A DNA stretch of 64,000 nt from Aeromonas eucrenophila (GCF_000819865.1 NZ_CDDF01000005.1:488206-552205), one strand, 5' to 3'; shown: positions 47,752 to 56,618, counted from the stretch's first letter. Translations and numbers: made by a program. Notes: a model not told the origin generated them from the letters alone.

Positions 47752-48294
47752 ATGAAGATAGCCATTATCTCCGATGTGCACGGCAGCCTGGATGCCCTGG
47801 AGCGGGTGTTGGCGCGGCTCGCCCCCTGGCAGCCGGATCACTACCTGCTGCTCGGCGACTTGCTCAATCACGGTCCGCGCAACCCGGTCCCCGCGGGCTA
47901 TGCGCCCGTGGCGGTGGCCGAGCGGCTCAACCAGCTGGCCCCCCGCATCATGGCGGTGCGGGGCAACTGCGATTCGGAAGTGGATCAGATGCTGCTCGAT
48001 TTCCCCATCACGGCGCCCTACAACCAGTTGCTGGTGGACGGGCGGCGCTGGTTCGCCAGTCACGGCCACCTCTATCGTCCCGAGGAGGTGCCGCTGCCGG
48101 CCGGCAGCCTGTTTATCAGCGGCCATACCCATCTCCCCCTGCTGCAACGGGAAGGGGATCTGGTGCTGGTGAACCCGGGATCCATCTGTTTTCCACGGGG
48201 TGACTGGGCGGCCAGTTATGGCTGTTACGAAGAGGGGATGCTGCGCATCCATGGCTGCAACGATGGCGCCGAGCTGATGCGGCTGGTGCTGTAA
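47752..48294 (+). CDS. yfcE: YfcE-type metallophosphodiesterase
   Basis: The 180-residue calcineurin-like enzyme has the metal motifs SDVHGS near residue 7, GDLLNHGPRN near 35, GNCDS near 73 and SGHTHLP near 123. E. coli YfcE hydrolyses phosphodiesters in vitro with Mn2+; its physiological substrate is unclear. GAGGAAAGCGGG precedes the ATG, and the gene forms a unit with the binding protein upstream. Convergent with flgN. Confidence 0.92.
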   Translation: MKIAIISDVHGSLDALERVLARLAPWQPDHYLLLGDLLNHGPRNPVPAGYAPVAVAERLNQLAPRIMAVRGNCDSEVDQMLLDFPITAPYNQLLVDGRRWFASHGHLYRPEEVPLPAGSLFISGHTHLPLLQREGDLVLVNPGSICFPRGDWAASYGCYEEGMLRIHGCNDGAELMRLVL

Positions 48295-48324
48295 AACGCT
48301 AACGAATGGAAAGAGAGGGAAGGA

Positions 48325-48741
48325 TCAGGCCTTGATACCCAGGGAGCGGGTGCCGGAGCGGGTGTTGCCCTTGGCGTCGTAGGTCAGGGAGTTTCTGTCG
48401 CGCAGCTTGCTCAGGAAACTGGCAAGGCGACGGTTGGAGATGATGCTGAGCTCGAGCAGTCGACCATTGAGGTTATTTTGCTCCTGGCAGGCGTCCAGCT
48501 TGGCTTGCAATGCCTGCATCTGTGCCGGGAAGGCCGCGAGTCGTTGCTGCAGATCGGGCAGCTCGGCCAGACTCTTGTCCAGGGTCTCGATGGCCAGCAG
48601 CAGCAGCTGCTTGCGATCGGTCAGCGCCGGCAAGGCCAGGGCCTGGTGTTGTTTGAGCAGGTCAAACTCCTCTGCCAGCAAGCCTTGCATCTGGGAGAGG
48701 TATTCGTCTTGAGCGTGCAGCAGCGAAGGCAGATCCATCAT
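48325..48741 (-). CDS. flgN: Flagellar export chaperone FlgN
   Basis: The 138-residue helical protein is the chaperone of the hook-associated proteins FlgK and FlgL. It shows the FlgN pattern of long helices with L and Q (LLHAQDEYLSQMQGLLAEEFDLLKQHQ, LTDRKQLLLLAIETLDKSLAELP) and a polar tail with RNSLTYDAKGNT. Its ATG overlaps the flgM stop by four bases, so the pair is co-translated. Confidence 0.9.
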   Translation of the reverse strand: MMDLPSLLHAQDEYLSQMQGLLAEEFDLLKQHQALALPALTDRKQLLLLAIETLDKSLAELPDLQQRLAAFPAQMQALQAKLDACQEQNNLNGRLLELSIISNRRLASFLSKLRDRNSLTYDAKGNTRSGTRSLGIKA

Positions 48742-49058
48742 CCGAGCCGTTTATCCAGATCGGCTTCAAAACTGAACATCTTCTTGGCCACGGCGGCGCT
48801 GTCGACCTTGTATTCTCCACTGGCCACGGCCTTCTTCAGGCTTTCGACGCGGCTTTCATTACCGGTGGAGGCGGTGTTGAGGGTCTTCTGCATCTGTTGC
48901 AATTGCTGCGCCTCGCTGGTCAAGGAGACAGAGTCAGTCTTGACGGTTGCCGCGCGGTTGCCTTCGGCCGAGGTCGTAGACTTGCTGGCCACACCCTGAC
49001 TGGTTGCGTTATTTTGCAACCTGCTGTTTGCCAAGTTGTTGATATTGTTGATAGCCAT
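48738..49058 (-). CDS. flgM: Anti-sigma28 factor FlgM
   Basis: The 106-residue protein holds FliA inactive until the hook is complete and FlgM is exported. It has the disordered N terminus (MAINNINNLANSRLQ) and the C-terminal sigma-binding part with LQQMQKTLNTAS...RVESLKKAVASGEYKVDSAAVAKKMFSFE. A sigma28-type promoter lies just upstream. Confidence 0.93.
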   Translation of the reverse strand: MAINNINNLANSRLQNNATSQGVASKSTTSAEGNRAATVKTDSVSLTSEAQQLQQMQKTLNTASTGNESRVESLKKAVASGEYKVDSAAVAKKMFSFEADLDKRLG

Positions 49059-49097
49059 ACGCTTTACCTTCGTCTGCTTTGCTGTTCGCTTATCTGT

Positions 49098-49124
49098 TTA
49101 TCGGTGACGGTGGTCAGAACTTTA
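49098..49124 (-). promoter_or_regulatory. Sigma28 (FliA) promoter of flgMN
   Basis: On the minus strand TAAAGTTC, 11 bases, ACCGATAA, matching TAAAGTTT-N11-GCCGATAA in all but two positions. It places transcription start about 30 bases before flgM, so FliA feeds its own inhibitor. Confidence 0.85.
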
Positions 49125-49153
49125 GAAAAAAAATCGAAGCATTAACAAAATAA

Positions 49154-49837
49154 TCAGAATGTGACCACCACGGAACCAACGGCACTGACGGTGCCCTGTA
49201 CCTGCCTGCCCGAGCGAATGTTGACTAGCCTGATCATGTCTCCGAAGCTGCCATCTTGCAAGGCTCGGGCCATGGTTTTGATCTGCATGCTGCTATTTTC
49301 GGCGAGGAGGGTCACCTCATCTCCCTTGCACACCACGCAGACCTGGGTGAGCCGAACGGGTTGGCCCGGTTTCAGCTCACGCTTGCTGCGTGCGCCGATG
49401 AGGGGGGCCGGATCGCTCAGATAGTCGCCCCGGATCTGGGTCTGATCCTGATAGGCCAGGGTCAGCATGGATTCACTGAGGATGTCGCCCTTGGCCACCG
49501 GGGCGGCCACCGTGACATAGGGTTTCTGGATGCTGACTCGCACCGGCAGGTAGAGATCCCAGGGCTGCGCCGATTCGCACTTGAGATAGACGGTGGTGTT
49601 GCGGCGGATCTCCATCTTGGCAGGGAAGGAGATGGTCAGCGCCTCCTCGCAGCGGTTCAGGGGGAGGCGTTCATCGATGGCGGCGGCCTTGACCTCGGCC
49701 TGGGCATCGAGGGGGATGTCCAGCTGGCCGAGAACGAACTCCTGCGCCTGTTCCTGCAGGTATTGGGTGACCTCGGACGCCATGGCGTGAGAGAGGCCGC
49801 AAAACGGCAGTAAGATCAGGAAAAGTCTACTAATCAT
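49154..49837 (-). CDS. flgA: Flagellar P-ring assembly chaperone FlgA
   Basis: The 227-residue periplasmic chaperone of FlgI has a signal peptide (MISRLFLILLPFCGLSHAMA) and an SAF domain at the C terminus (VTVAAPVAKGDILSESML...GARSKRELKPGQPVRL). VCKGDEVTLLAENSSMQIKTMARALQDGSFGDMIRLVN is the typical ending. The start chosen begins the signal peptide. It lies 95 bases before flgM on the same strand and has its own sigma54 promoter. Confidence 0.94.
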   Translation of the reverse strand: MISRLFLILLPFCGLSHAMASEVTQYLQEQAQEFVLGQLDIPLDAQAEVKAAAIDERLPLNRCEEALTISFPAKMEIRRNTTVYLKCESAQPWDLYLPVRVSIQKPYVTVAAPVAKGDILSESMLTLAYQDQTQIRGDYLSDPAPLIGARSKRELKPGQPVRLTQVCVVCKGDEVTLLAENSSMQIKTMARALQDGSFGDMIRLVNIRSGRQVQGTVSAVGSVVVTF

Positions 49838-49955
49838 TTTTGCTTGCCGGTCGATAAGTTGATCACGTATACCACCGTAGTTAACTATGCTTGCTGCTGA
49901 ATTTGGTTGCCGAGACATTGATCGTCTGACGCAAGCCAACCCGCATGCAGCGACA

Positions 49956-49975
49956 TATGCACGATCAGTGCCAAG
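49956..49975 (-). promoter_or_regulatory. Sigma54 promoter of flgA
   Basis: On the minus strand TTGGCACTGATCGTGCA: GG and GC are separated by ten bases, matching TGGCAC-N5-TTGC except for one base. It lies in the divergent flgA-cheV region, about 120 bases before flgA. Confidence 0.78.
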
Positions 49976-49993
49976 CGTTTTTAGGGAGTGTTT

Positions 49994-50905
49994 ATGGCGA
50001 GTATTCTGGACTCGGTCAACCAACGGACCCAGCTGGTGGGACAAAACCGGCTGGAGTTGCTGTTGTTTCGTCTCAATGGACGTCAAAGATTTGGCATCAA
50101 CGTGTTCAAGGTGCGTGAGGTGCTGCAATGCCCCCCCTTGACCGTGATGCCGAAACTCAACTCCTGCATTCGCGGTGTGGCTCATATCCGTGGCCAGACC
50201 ATCTCGGTGATCGATCTCAGCATGGCGATGGGCAATCGCCCGATCCAGGATATCTCCAAGTGCTTCATCATCATCTCCGAGTACAACAGATCCATTCAGG
50301 GGTTCCTGGTGCAGTCGGTCGAGCGCATCATCAACATGAACTGGGAGTCCATACTGCCGCCGCCCAAGGGGGCCGGTCGCATCAACTACATGACGGCGGT
50401 CACCGAGGTGGACGGTGAGCTGGTGGAAATCCTGGACGTGGAGCGGATCTTGAACGAGATCTCGCCGGTCTCCACCGAGGTGAGTGCCGAGCTGGTGGAA
50501 GCCAGCGTGGAGCGTAATCCCCATGGACGTCCGGTGCTGGTCGCCGATGACTCCTCGGTGGCGCGCAAGCAGGTGCAGCGGGCACTGGAGGCGATCGGAG
50601 TGCAGTGTGTACTGGCCAAGGATGGGCGCGAGGCGCTCAACATGCTGCTGGAGATGGCCAAGCTGGGTCCCATCAAGGATCAGATTGCGCTGGTCATCTC
50701 CGACATCGAGATGCCGGAGATGGACGGTTACACCTTCACGGCGGAGATCCGCAACAATCCCGCACTCAAGGAGTTGCATGTTATCCTGCATACCTCCCTC
50801 AGCGGGGTGTTCAATCAGGCCATGGTACAAAAGGTTGGCGCGAACAATTTCATTGCCAAATTCCAGCCCGATGAATTGGCCAAGGCCGTACAAGGCGCTC
50901 TCTAA
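49994..50905 (+). CDS. cheV: Chemotaxis coupling protein CheV
   Basis: The 303-residue protein has an N-terminal CheW-like domain (about 15-160; LLLFRLNGRQRFGINVFKVREVLQ, GVAHIRGQTISVIDLSMA) and a C-terminal receiver domain with the phosphoacceptor Asp near 237 in VISDIEMPEMDGY. It couples receptors to CheA and can be phosphorylated. The ATG follows TTAGGGAG by five bases; a GTG two codons earlier is possible. In Vibrio and Aeromonas it sits in this same place next to cheR. Confidence 0.94.
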   Translation: MASILDSVNQRTQLVGQNRLELLLFRLNGRQRFGINVFKVREVLQCPPLTVMPKLNSCIRGVAHIRGQTISVIDLSMAMGNRPIQDISKCFIIISEYNRSIQGFLVQSVERIINMNWESILPPPKGAGRINYMTAVTEVDGELVEILDVERILNEISPVSTEVSAELVEASVERNPHGRPVLVADDSSVARKQVQRALEAIGVQCVLAKDGREALNMLLEMAKLGPIKDQIALVISDIEMPEMDGYTFTAEIRNNPALKELHVILHTSLSGVFNQAMVQKVGANNFIAKFQPDELAKAVQGAL

Positions 50906-50923
50906 TAAAGAAGAAAAAACTGC

Positions 50924-51748
50924 ATGAAGACACTGTCGGACGACTTATACAAACAATTCAGCAATTTTCTGGCGCTGCAGAGCGGCATAGTGCTGGGTGA
51001 CAACAAACAGTATCTGGTCAAGAGCCGTCTGTCGCCCTTGATGACTCAGTTTGGTATCGAGAGTCTGTCTGAACTGGTGACCCGGGCGATGAACGTGCGC
51101 GAACGGGATCTGAAGATGGCCGTGATTGACGCCATGACCACCAACGAGACTCTGTGGTTTCGCGATACCTATCCGTTCCAGTTGCTGAGCGACAAGATTT
51201 TCCCGGAGCTCGGCAAGAGCGGCCGTCCCATCAAGATCTGGTCCGCCGCCTCTTCCTCGGGGCAGGAGCCTTACTCCATCGCCATGACGGCGCTGGAGCA
51301 GCAGGTCAAGCGGCCGGGTACCTTGCCGGGCGGGGTGCAGATAGTGGGGACCGACATCTCCAGCACCATGCTCAACCAGTGCAAGGAGGGGGTCTATGAC
51401 AGCCTGGCGCTGGCACGCGGCTTGTCCCCCGAGCGCAAGCGGTTGTTCTTCGAGGCTCATGGTGACAACAAGATGCGGGTGGTGGAGCGTGTCAGAAAAT
51501 TGACCAGCTTCCGGCCCCTGAACCTGCTGGAGAGCTACAGCCTGCTCGGCAAGTTCGACATCATCTTCTGCCGCAACGTGCTCATCTACTTTGCGCCCGA
51601 AGTGAAGTCCAAGATCCTCAACCAGTTCGCCAGCAGCCTCAATCCCGGCGGCTATCTGATGCTGGGGGCCTCGGAGTCCCTTGCCGGTCTCACCGACAAG
51701 TTCGAGATGATCCGCTGCAACCCCGGCATCGTCTACAAGATCAAATAA
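50924..51748 (+). CDS. cheR: Chemotaxis protein methyltransferase CheR
   Basis: The 274-residue SAM-dependent enzyme methylates glutamates of chemoreceptors. The N-terminal helical domain ends with TTNETLWFRDTYPF; the SAM site is WSAASSSGQEPYSIAM, followed by GTDISSTML and FDIIFCRNVLIYF. It starts 19 bases after cheV, with which it forms a unit. The gene immediately precedes flgB and its sigma54 promoter. Confidence 0.95.
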   Translation: MKTLSDDLYKQFSNFLALQSGIVLGDNKQYLVKSRLSPLMTQFGIESLSELVTRAMNVRERDLKMAVIDAMTTNETLWFRDTYPFQLLSDKIFPELGKSGRPIKIWSAASSSGQEPYSIAMTALEQQVKRPGTLPGGVQIVGTDISSTMLNQCKEGVYDSLALARGLSPERKRLFFEAHGDNKMRVVERVRKLTSFRPLNLLESYSLLGKFDIIFCRNVLIYFAPEVKSKILNQFASSLNPGGYLMLGASESLAGLTDKFEMIRCNPGIVYKIK

Positions 51749-51766
51749 CCCCTTCCAATCCCCCTT

Positions 51767-51782
51767 TGGCACACCTCTTGCT
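51767..51782 (+). promoter_or_regulatory. Sigma54 promoter of flgBCDE
   Basis: TGGCACACCTCTTGCT matches TGGCACG-N4-TTGCW with GG and GC ten bases apart. Transcription would start near 51793, 17 bases before flgB. Confidence 0.92.
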
Positions 51783-51809
51783 AAACATTCGTGAAGCAGG
51801 AGGTGCGCT

Positions 51810-52208
51810 ATGGCAATTTCATTCGACAAGGCATTCGGTATTCACCAATACACGCTGAGCGTTCGCGCCAAGCGTGCGGAGGTGCTATCGAGCAACATCG
51901 CCAACGCGGATACCCCGGGCTTCAAGGCCAGGGACATCAACTTCTCCCAGGCGCTGCAGGATGCCCAGGGCCAGCAAGGCTTTGGCCTCGCCACCACCAG
52001 CGAGAAGCACTTCGCCTTGCAGATGGATGCCCCGGGCACGACCCAGTACCGCAACCCCCTGCAACCGGATACCGGTGACGGCAATACCGTGGATGTGCAA
52101 CAGGAGCGCAGCGAGTTCCTGCGCAACAGCCTCGAGTATCAGGCCTCCCTCGAATTCATGAACGGCAAGATAAGCGGCCTGCTCAAGGCACTGAAAGGAG
52201 ATCAATGA
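51810..52208 (+). CDS. flgB: Flagellar proximal rod protein FlgB
   Basis: The 132-residue rod protein has the flagellar rod signature [21 protein letters not shown] at residues 25-45. It is exported without a signal peptide. AGGAGG precedes the ATG. Its stop overlaps the flgC start. Confidence 0.95.
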   Translation: MAISFDKAFGIHQYTLSVRAKRAEVLSSNIANADTPGFKARDINFSQALQDAQGQQGFGLATTSEKHFALQMDAPGTTQYRNPLQPDTGDGNTVDVQQERSEFLRNSLEYQASLEFMNGKISGLLKALKGDQ

Positions 52209-52627
52209 TGAGTTTGTTCAAGGTCTTTGACATTGCAGGCTCAGCCATGAGTGCGCAGTCGGTTCGCCTCAACACGGTCGCCAGCAACATGGCCAACGCC
52301 GACAGCGTCAGCTCCAGCGTGGAAAAAACTTACCATGCCCGGCGGCCAGTCTTTGCCGCCCAGCTGGATCAGGCCATGTCCGACAAGCAGGCCTCGGTCG
52401 GGGTCGACGTGAAGGGCATAGTGGAGAGCGATGCGCCCCTGCTCAAGGAATACAACCCGAACCACCCCATGGCGGACAAGGATGGCTTCATCTTCAAACC
52501 CAACGTCAACATGGTGGAGGAGATGGCCGACATGATTGCCGCCTCCCGCAGTTACCAGACCAACGTCCAGGTCGCCGACGCGGCCAAGAAGATGCTGCAG
52601 CAGACGCTCGGCCTCGGCAAATCCTGA
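52208..52627 (+). CDS. flgC: Flagellar proximal rod protein FlgC
   Basis: The 139-residue rod protein has [33 protein letters not shown] and the C-terminal NMVEEMADMIAASRSYQTNVQ. The second of two tandem ATG codons is chosen as it lies seven bases from GGAG. Translation is coupled to flgB. It is followed by a gap holding a partial copy of the flgD start. Confidence 0.94.
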   Translation: MSLFKVFDIAGSAMSAQSVRLNTVASNMANADSVSSSVEKTYHARRPVFAAQLDQAMSDKQASVGVDVKGIVESDAPLLKEYNPNHPMADKDGFIFKPNVNMVEEMADMIAASRSYQTNVQVADAAKKMLQQTLGLGKS

Positions 52628-52641
52628 TAGAGGTGAACCAG

Positions 52642-52731
52642 ATGACAGAGACCTGTGACAGCCTGCCTGGCCGCAGCCATTGGCTCGGCCTGTGCGGCGC
52701 GCGGCAAACCCGAACAGAGGGGGGAGCATAA
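52642..52731 (+). repeat. Micro-ORF: partial copy of the flgD start
   Basis: A 29-codon frame starts MTETCDSLPG, close to the FlgD start MADTYDSLLG; at nucleotide level about 24 of the first 29 bases agree. It then diverges and stops with TAA directly before the flgD GTG, in the same frame. It looks like a decayed duplication of the gene's first codons. Confidence 0.75.
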
Positions 52732-53457
52732 GTGGCAGATACCTATGACAGCCTGCTCGGTGTCAACCGGACGTCGACGAACCAGACCAGTACGGCCAAC
52801 ACCACGACCCAGAAGAAGGAGCTCGATCAGGCCTCCTTCCTCAAGCTGCTGACCATGCAGCTCTCCTATCAGGATCCGTTCAAGCCGGTGGACAACGCCC
52901 AGATGTTGTCCCAGATGACATCCATGTCGACTTCGGAGGGGATCAGCAGCCTCTCCACCCAGATGGGCAGCCTCAACAGCCTGATGACCTCCAGCCAGGC
53001 GCTGCAGGCGTCGGCGCTGGTGGGCCAGAATGTGCTCATCCCCTCCAACACCGGCTATCTGGAGAAGGGCGGGTCCGTCTCCGGCATGATCGCCACCGGC
53101 GACGGCGCCAGCAACCTCAAGGTGACGGTGAAGGACGAGAGCGGTCAGGTCGTCAAGGAGTTTGCCATCGAGGGCGAGAAAAAGGGCAACGTGGCCTTCG
53201 AGTGGGACGGCAAGGACAAGGACGGCAACCTGGCCAAGAGCGGCAAATACCAGATCGAGATCCACGGCACAGTGAATGGCAAATCGGAGGCTATCCCGGC
53301 ACTGGCCTATGCCCAGGTCGAGAGCGTCACCCTCGGCACCAGCACCAACCCCAGCACCCTCAAACTCAAGGGCCTGGGTGGCATCTATCTGACCGACGTA
53401 TTGGAAATTGGCGGCACGGGTGGCAAGTCGACTCCGACCCCGACCCCGACCACATAA
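52732..53457 (+). CDS. flgD: Flagellar hook cap protein FlgD
   Basis: The 241-residue scaffold protein of hook assembly has LDQASFLKLLTMQLSYQDPFKPVDNAQMLSQM near residues 25-60 and FlgD Ig-like and tudor-like domains (FAIEGEKKGNVAFEWDGKDKDG). It ends in a Thr-Pro repeat tail (TPTPTPTT). The start is GTG with GGGGGAG five bases before it. Confidence 0.95.
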   Translation: MADTYDSLLGVNRTSTNQTSTANTTTQKKELDQASFLKLLTMQLSYQDPFKPVDNAQMLSQMTSMSTSEGISSLSTQMGSLNSLMTSSQALQASALVGQNVLIPSNTGYLEKGGSVSGMIATGDGASNLKVTVKDESGQVVKEFAIEGEKKGNVAFEWDGKDKDGNLAKSGKYQIEIHGTVNGKSEAIPALAYAQVESVTLGTSTNPSTLKLKGLGGIYLTDVLEIGGTGGKSTPTPTPTT

Positions 53458-53480
53458 CGCAGTGATCTAAGGAGAAAGAC

Positions 53481-54839
53481 ATGTCATTCAACAATGCCCT
53501 CAGCGGCATCAATGCGGCTCAAAAAGACCTGAACGTCACCGCGAACAACATTGCCAACGTCAATACCACCGGCTTCAAGGAGTCTCGCGCCGAATTCGCG
53601 GACGTCTACGCCAACTCCATCTTCGTCAATGCCAAGACCCAGGTCGGCAACGGGGTGGCGACCGGCGCCGTGGCCCAGCAGTTCCATCAGGGGGCGCTGC
53701 AATTTACCAATAACGCGCTGGATCTCGCCATTCAGGGCAACGGCTTCTTCGTTACCTCCGATAGCATGAATAGCCTGGACCGCACCTATACCCGTTCAGG
53801 GGCCTTCAAGCTCAACGAAAACAGCTACATGGTCAGCAACTCCGGCGGCTACCTGCAGGGATACGAGACCAACGCCGACGGCACCCCCAAGGCGGTCAGC
53901 ATCAACGCGACCAAGCCCATCCAGATCCCGGATCGGGCCGGCGAGCCCGTCATGACGTCCCGGATAGATGCCGGCTTCAACCTGCCCTCCACGGCGTCTC
54001 CGCTGGCGGCGGGCAACGGTGCCGCAGATGCCTCCAAGTTCGATCCCAAGGATTCGACCACTTACTCCTCCTCCACCTCTGTGGTGGTCTACGACTCCCT
54101 GGGGGAGCCGCACACCATCACCCAGTACTTCGTCAAGGAAGCCGATCCGGCGGATGTGACCAAGCCGGTCGTGCCGACCGCCTGGCGTATGTACCTTTAT
54201 CAGGGCGACAAGCCCATCGACATCGCGGGTGGTACCGCCACCACCATGGCGACCGGCGTCAGCCAGGCCCCCCTGAGTGCCAAGGTGACCTTCGATGCCT
54301 CCGGCAAGATGGTGACCCCGACCACACCGGCGGTCATCAAGACGGAAGCACTGGGAACTCCGGGCGCCGGCATCATCACCAATGGCGCCGACGGCACCCA
54401 GGCGATCGAGCTCAAGTTCGGCACCGTGACCCAGTATTCCTCACCGTTCGAGGTCAACAAGTTGACTCAGGATGGCTCCACCGTCGGTCGCTTGACCAAG
54501 GTCGAGATCGGGGCGGACGGTATCGTCTCCGCGACTTACAGCAATGCGACCACGGTCAAGGTAGCCATGGTGGCCATGGCCAAGTTCGCCAACTCCCAGG
54601 GGCTGACCCAGGTGGGGGACACCTCCTGGCGCCAATCCATGCTCTCCGGCGATGCGCTGCCGGGTACTCCAAACTCGGGCACCTTCGGCTCCATCAAGTC
54701 CTCGGCGCTGGAGCAGTCCAACGTGGACCTGACCACTGAGCTGGTGGATCTCATCACCGCCCAGCGCAACTTCCAGGCGAACTCCCGCTCGCTGGAAGTG
54801 AACACCTCGCTGCAGCAGAGCATCTTGCAGATCCGCTAA
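53481..54839 (+). CDS. flgE: Flagellar hook protein FlgE
   Basis: The 452-residue hook subunit begins MSFNNALSGINAAQKDLNVTANNIANVNTTGFK and has the FlgE variable middle and the C-terminal QSNVDLTTELVDLITAQRNFQANSRSLEVNTS. TAAGGAGAAAG precedes the ATG. A strong terminator just after marks the end of the flgBCDE unit. Confidence 0.96.
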   Translation: MSFNNALSGINAAQKDLNVTANNIANVNTTGFKESRAEFADVYANSIFVNAKTQVGNGVATGAVAQQFHQGALQFTNNALDLAIQGNGFFVTSDSMNSLDRTYTRSGAFKLNENSYMVSNSGGYLQGYETNADGTPKAVSINATKPIQIPDRAGEPVMTSRIDAGFNLPSTASPLAAGNGAADASKFDPKDSTTYSSSTSVVVYDSLGEPHTITQYFVKEADPADVTKPVVPTAWRMYLYQGDKPIDIAGGTATTMATGVSQAPLSAKVTFDASGKMVTPTTPAVIKTEALGTPGAGIITNGADGTQAIELKFGTVTQYSSPFEVNKLTQDGSTVGRLTKVEIGADGIVSATYSNATTVKVAMVAMAKFANSQGLTQVGDTSWRQSMLSGDALPGTPNSGTFGSIKSSALEQSNVDLTTELVDLITAQRNFQANSRSLEVNTSLQQSILQIR

Positions 54840-54857
54840 CCGGTTTTTTATCTACAG

Positions 54858-54880
54858 AGGGCGCTTCGGCGCCCTTTTTT
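54858..54880 (+). terminator. Terminator after flgE
   Basis: AGGGCGC and GCGCCCT pair around TTCG, followed by a run of T. Confidence 0.93.
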
Positions 54881-54931
54881 GCGCCTGTTCCGGGCGTTTT
54901 TCCGCCTCTGCCGTGCCCTCTTTATTTGTCT

Positions 54932-54947
54932 TGGCATTCAACTTGCA
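54932..54947 (+). promoter_or_regulatory. Sigma54 promoter of flgFGHIJKL
   Basis: TTGGCATTCAACTTGCA has GG and GC ten bases apart and matches the -24/-12 consensus well. It lies about 40 bases before the flgF start. Confidence 0.88.
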
Positions 54948-54985
54948 GTCGTTCCCCCAGAGTCATCTGTTTGACGGAGGATCCC

Positions 54986-55732
54986 ATGGATCACCTGCTT
55001 TATATCGCCATGTCCGGGGCCAAGGAGAACATGAACAGCCTGGCTGTGCGTGGCAACAACCTGGCCAACGCCAACACCATCGGCTTCAAGTCTGACTTCG
55101 AGCAGGCGCGCAGCATGCAGGCGTTTGGCGAAGGGCTGCCCACGCGGGTGTTCGCCATGACCGAGAGTCCGGGCCAGAACCTGCAACACGGCATGCTGAT
55201 GACCACGGGGCGGGATCTTGACGTCGCCATCGACGGCCCGGGCTGGATTGCGGTGCAGGACCCCAATGGGAAAGAAGCCTATACCCGCATGGGCAACTTG
55301 CAGCTCAATGCGGCCGGCAACCTGCAGACCTCGACCGGGCTCAACGTGGTAGACGACGGCGGTCAGCCAATAGTGCTGCCGCTGCCCATGGAGAAGATCG
55401 AGATCAACCGGGATGGCACCATCAGCGGCCGTCCCGAAGGGGCAGCCGCCAACCTGCCGGAAGATTTCCAGCGCATCAAGCTGGTCAATCCGGCCAGCGA
55501 CACGGTGGCGAAGGGGCAGGATGGCCTGTTCCGTCGCAAGGATGGCCAGAATGAAGCCGCCTCCGCCGAGGTCGGCCTGCTGGCGGGCTCGCTGGAAGGC
55601 AGCAACGTCAACGTGGTCGACGAGATGACCAACCTTATTCGCTTGCAACGTCAGTTTGAAACTCAGGTCAAGATCATGAAGACCGCCGAGGAAAATGACG
55701 AGGCCCAAACCCAGCTGCTGCGTATCAGCTAA
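54986..55732 (+). CDS. flgF: Flagellar rod protein FlgF
   Basis: The 248-residue proximal rod protein starts MDHLLYIAMSGAKENMNSLAVRGNNLANANTIGFK and ends with NVNVVDEMTNLIRLQRQFETQVKIMKTAEENDEAQTQLLRIS. GACGGAGG lies about seven bases before the ATG; longer frames start in the leader. It is 14 bases before flgG. Confidence 0.95.
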   Translation: MDHLLYIAMSGAKENMNSLAVRGNNLANANTIGFKSDFEQARSMQAFGEGLPTRVFAMTESPGQNLQHGMLMTTGRDLDVAIDGPGWIAVQDPNGKEAYTRMGNLQLNAAGNLQTSTGLNVVDDGGQPIVLPLPMEKIEINRDGTISGRPEGAAANLPEDFQRIKLVNPASDTVAKGQDGLFRRKDGQNEAASAEVGLLAGSLEGSNVNVVDEMTNLIRLQRQFETQVKIMKTAEENDEAQTQLLRIS

Positions 55733-55746
55733 TCAAGGAGCACACC

Positions 55747-56535
55747 ATGAATCCTGCACTCTGGATCAGCAAGACCGGCCTCGATGCCCAGCAGACCAAC
55801 ATCTCTGTCACCTCGAACAACCTCGCCAACGCCAGCACCGTTGGCTACAAGAAGGCTCGCGCCATCTTCGAGGACTTGCTCTATCAGAACATCAACCAGC
55901 CAGGTGGCCGCTCCTCGGCGGATACCGAACTGCCGTCCGGTCTGATGCTGGGGGCGGGGGCCAAGGTGGTCGCCACCCAGAAGAACCACAGCCAGGGCAA
56001 CGTGCAGACCACGGACAACTCCCTGGACCTGATGATCAGCGGTCGCGGCTACTTCGAGATCCAGCTGCCGGATGGCAGCGCCGCCTATACCCGCAATGGC
56101 CAGTTCACCCTCAACGATGAGGGCACCATAGTGACCCCGGGCAACGGCTACCCGCTGCAACCGGAGATCCAGATCCCCGAAAATGCCCAGAGCGTGACCG
56201 TAGGGGAAGATGGCCAGGTCTCGGTGCAGCTCAAGGGGGACGGCCAGTCTCAGGTGGTGGGCCAGATCAATACCACCGACTTCGTCAACCCCACCGGCCT
56301 GCAACCCATGGGGGAGAACTTGTTCCTCGAGACCCAGTCGAGCGGTGCGCCCATCCAGGGCACGGCCGGTGCGGACGGACTCGGGGTCGTCAAGCAGGGC
56401 ATGCTGGAGACCTCCAACGTCAACGTGACCGAGGAGCTGGTGAACCTCATTCAGGCCCAGCGGGTCTATGAGATGAACTCCAAGGTCATCTCGGCGGTGG
56501 ACTCCATGATGTCCTTCCTGACCCAGCGGACCTAA
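55747..56535 (+). CDS. flgG: Flagellar distal rod protein FlgG
   Basis: The 262-residue distal rod protein begins MNPALWISKTGLDAQQTNISVTSNNLANASTVGYK and ends with NVTEELVNLIQAQRVYEMNSKVISAVDSMMSFLTQRT. CAAGGAG precedes the ATG. A partial copy of its last codons follows before flgH. Confidence 0.96.
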   Translation: MNPALWISKTGLDAQQTNISVTSNNLANASTVGYKKARAIFEDLLYQNINQPGGRSSADTELPSGLMLGAGAKVVATQKNHSQGNVQTTDNSLDLMISGRGYFEIQLPDGSAAYTRNGQFTLNDEGTIVTPGNGYPLQPEIQIPENAQSVTVGEDGQVSVQLKGDGQSQVVGQINTTDFVNPTGLQPMGENLFLETQSSGAPIQGTAGADGLGVVKQGMLETSNVNVTEELVNLIQAQRVYEMNSKVISAVDSMMSFLTQRT

Positions 56536-56546
56536 GTGAAGGCGAC

Positions 56547-56618
56547 ATGATAAAGAGACTGTTTTGGCAACGCTTGGCGGTGGAGGTCCTAGTGCCCTTC
56601 CTGACCCAACGCACCTAA
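56547..56618 (+). repeat. Micro-ORF: partial copy of the flgG 3' end
   Basis: A 23-codon frame ends VPFLTQRT, repeating the FlgG end MSFLTQRT 83 bases earlier in a different frame. The shared part covers about 24 bases with a few changes. It looks like a decayed duplication of the gene's tail in the flgG-flgH gap. Confidence 0.72.

Noticed and set aside
49859-49887. Sigma70 promoter for cheV (TTGATC and TAACTA)
   Set aside because: The -10 has few matches and the region is already used by the divergent sigma54 promoter of flgA.
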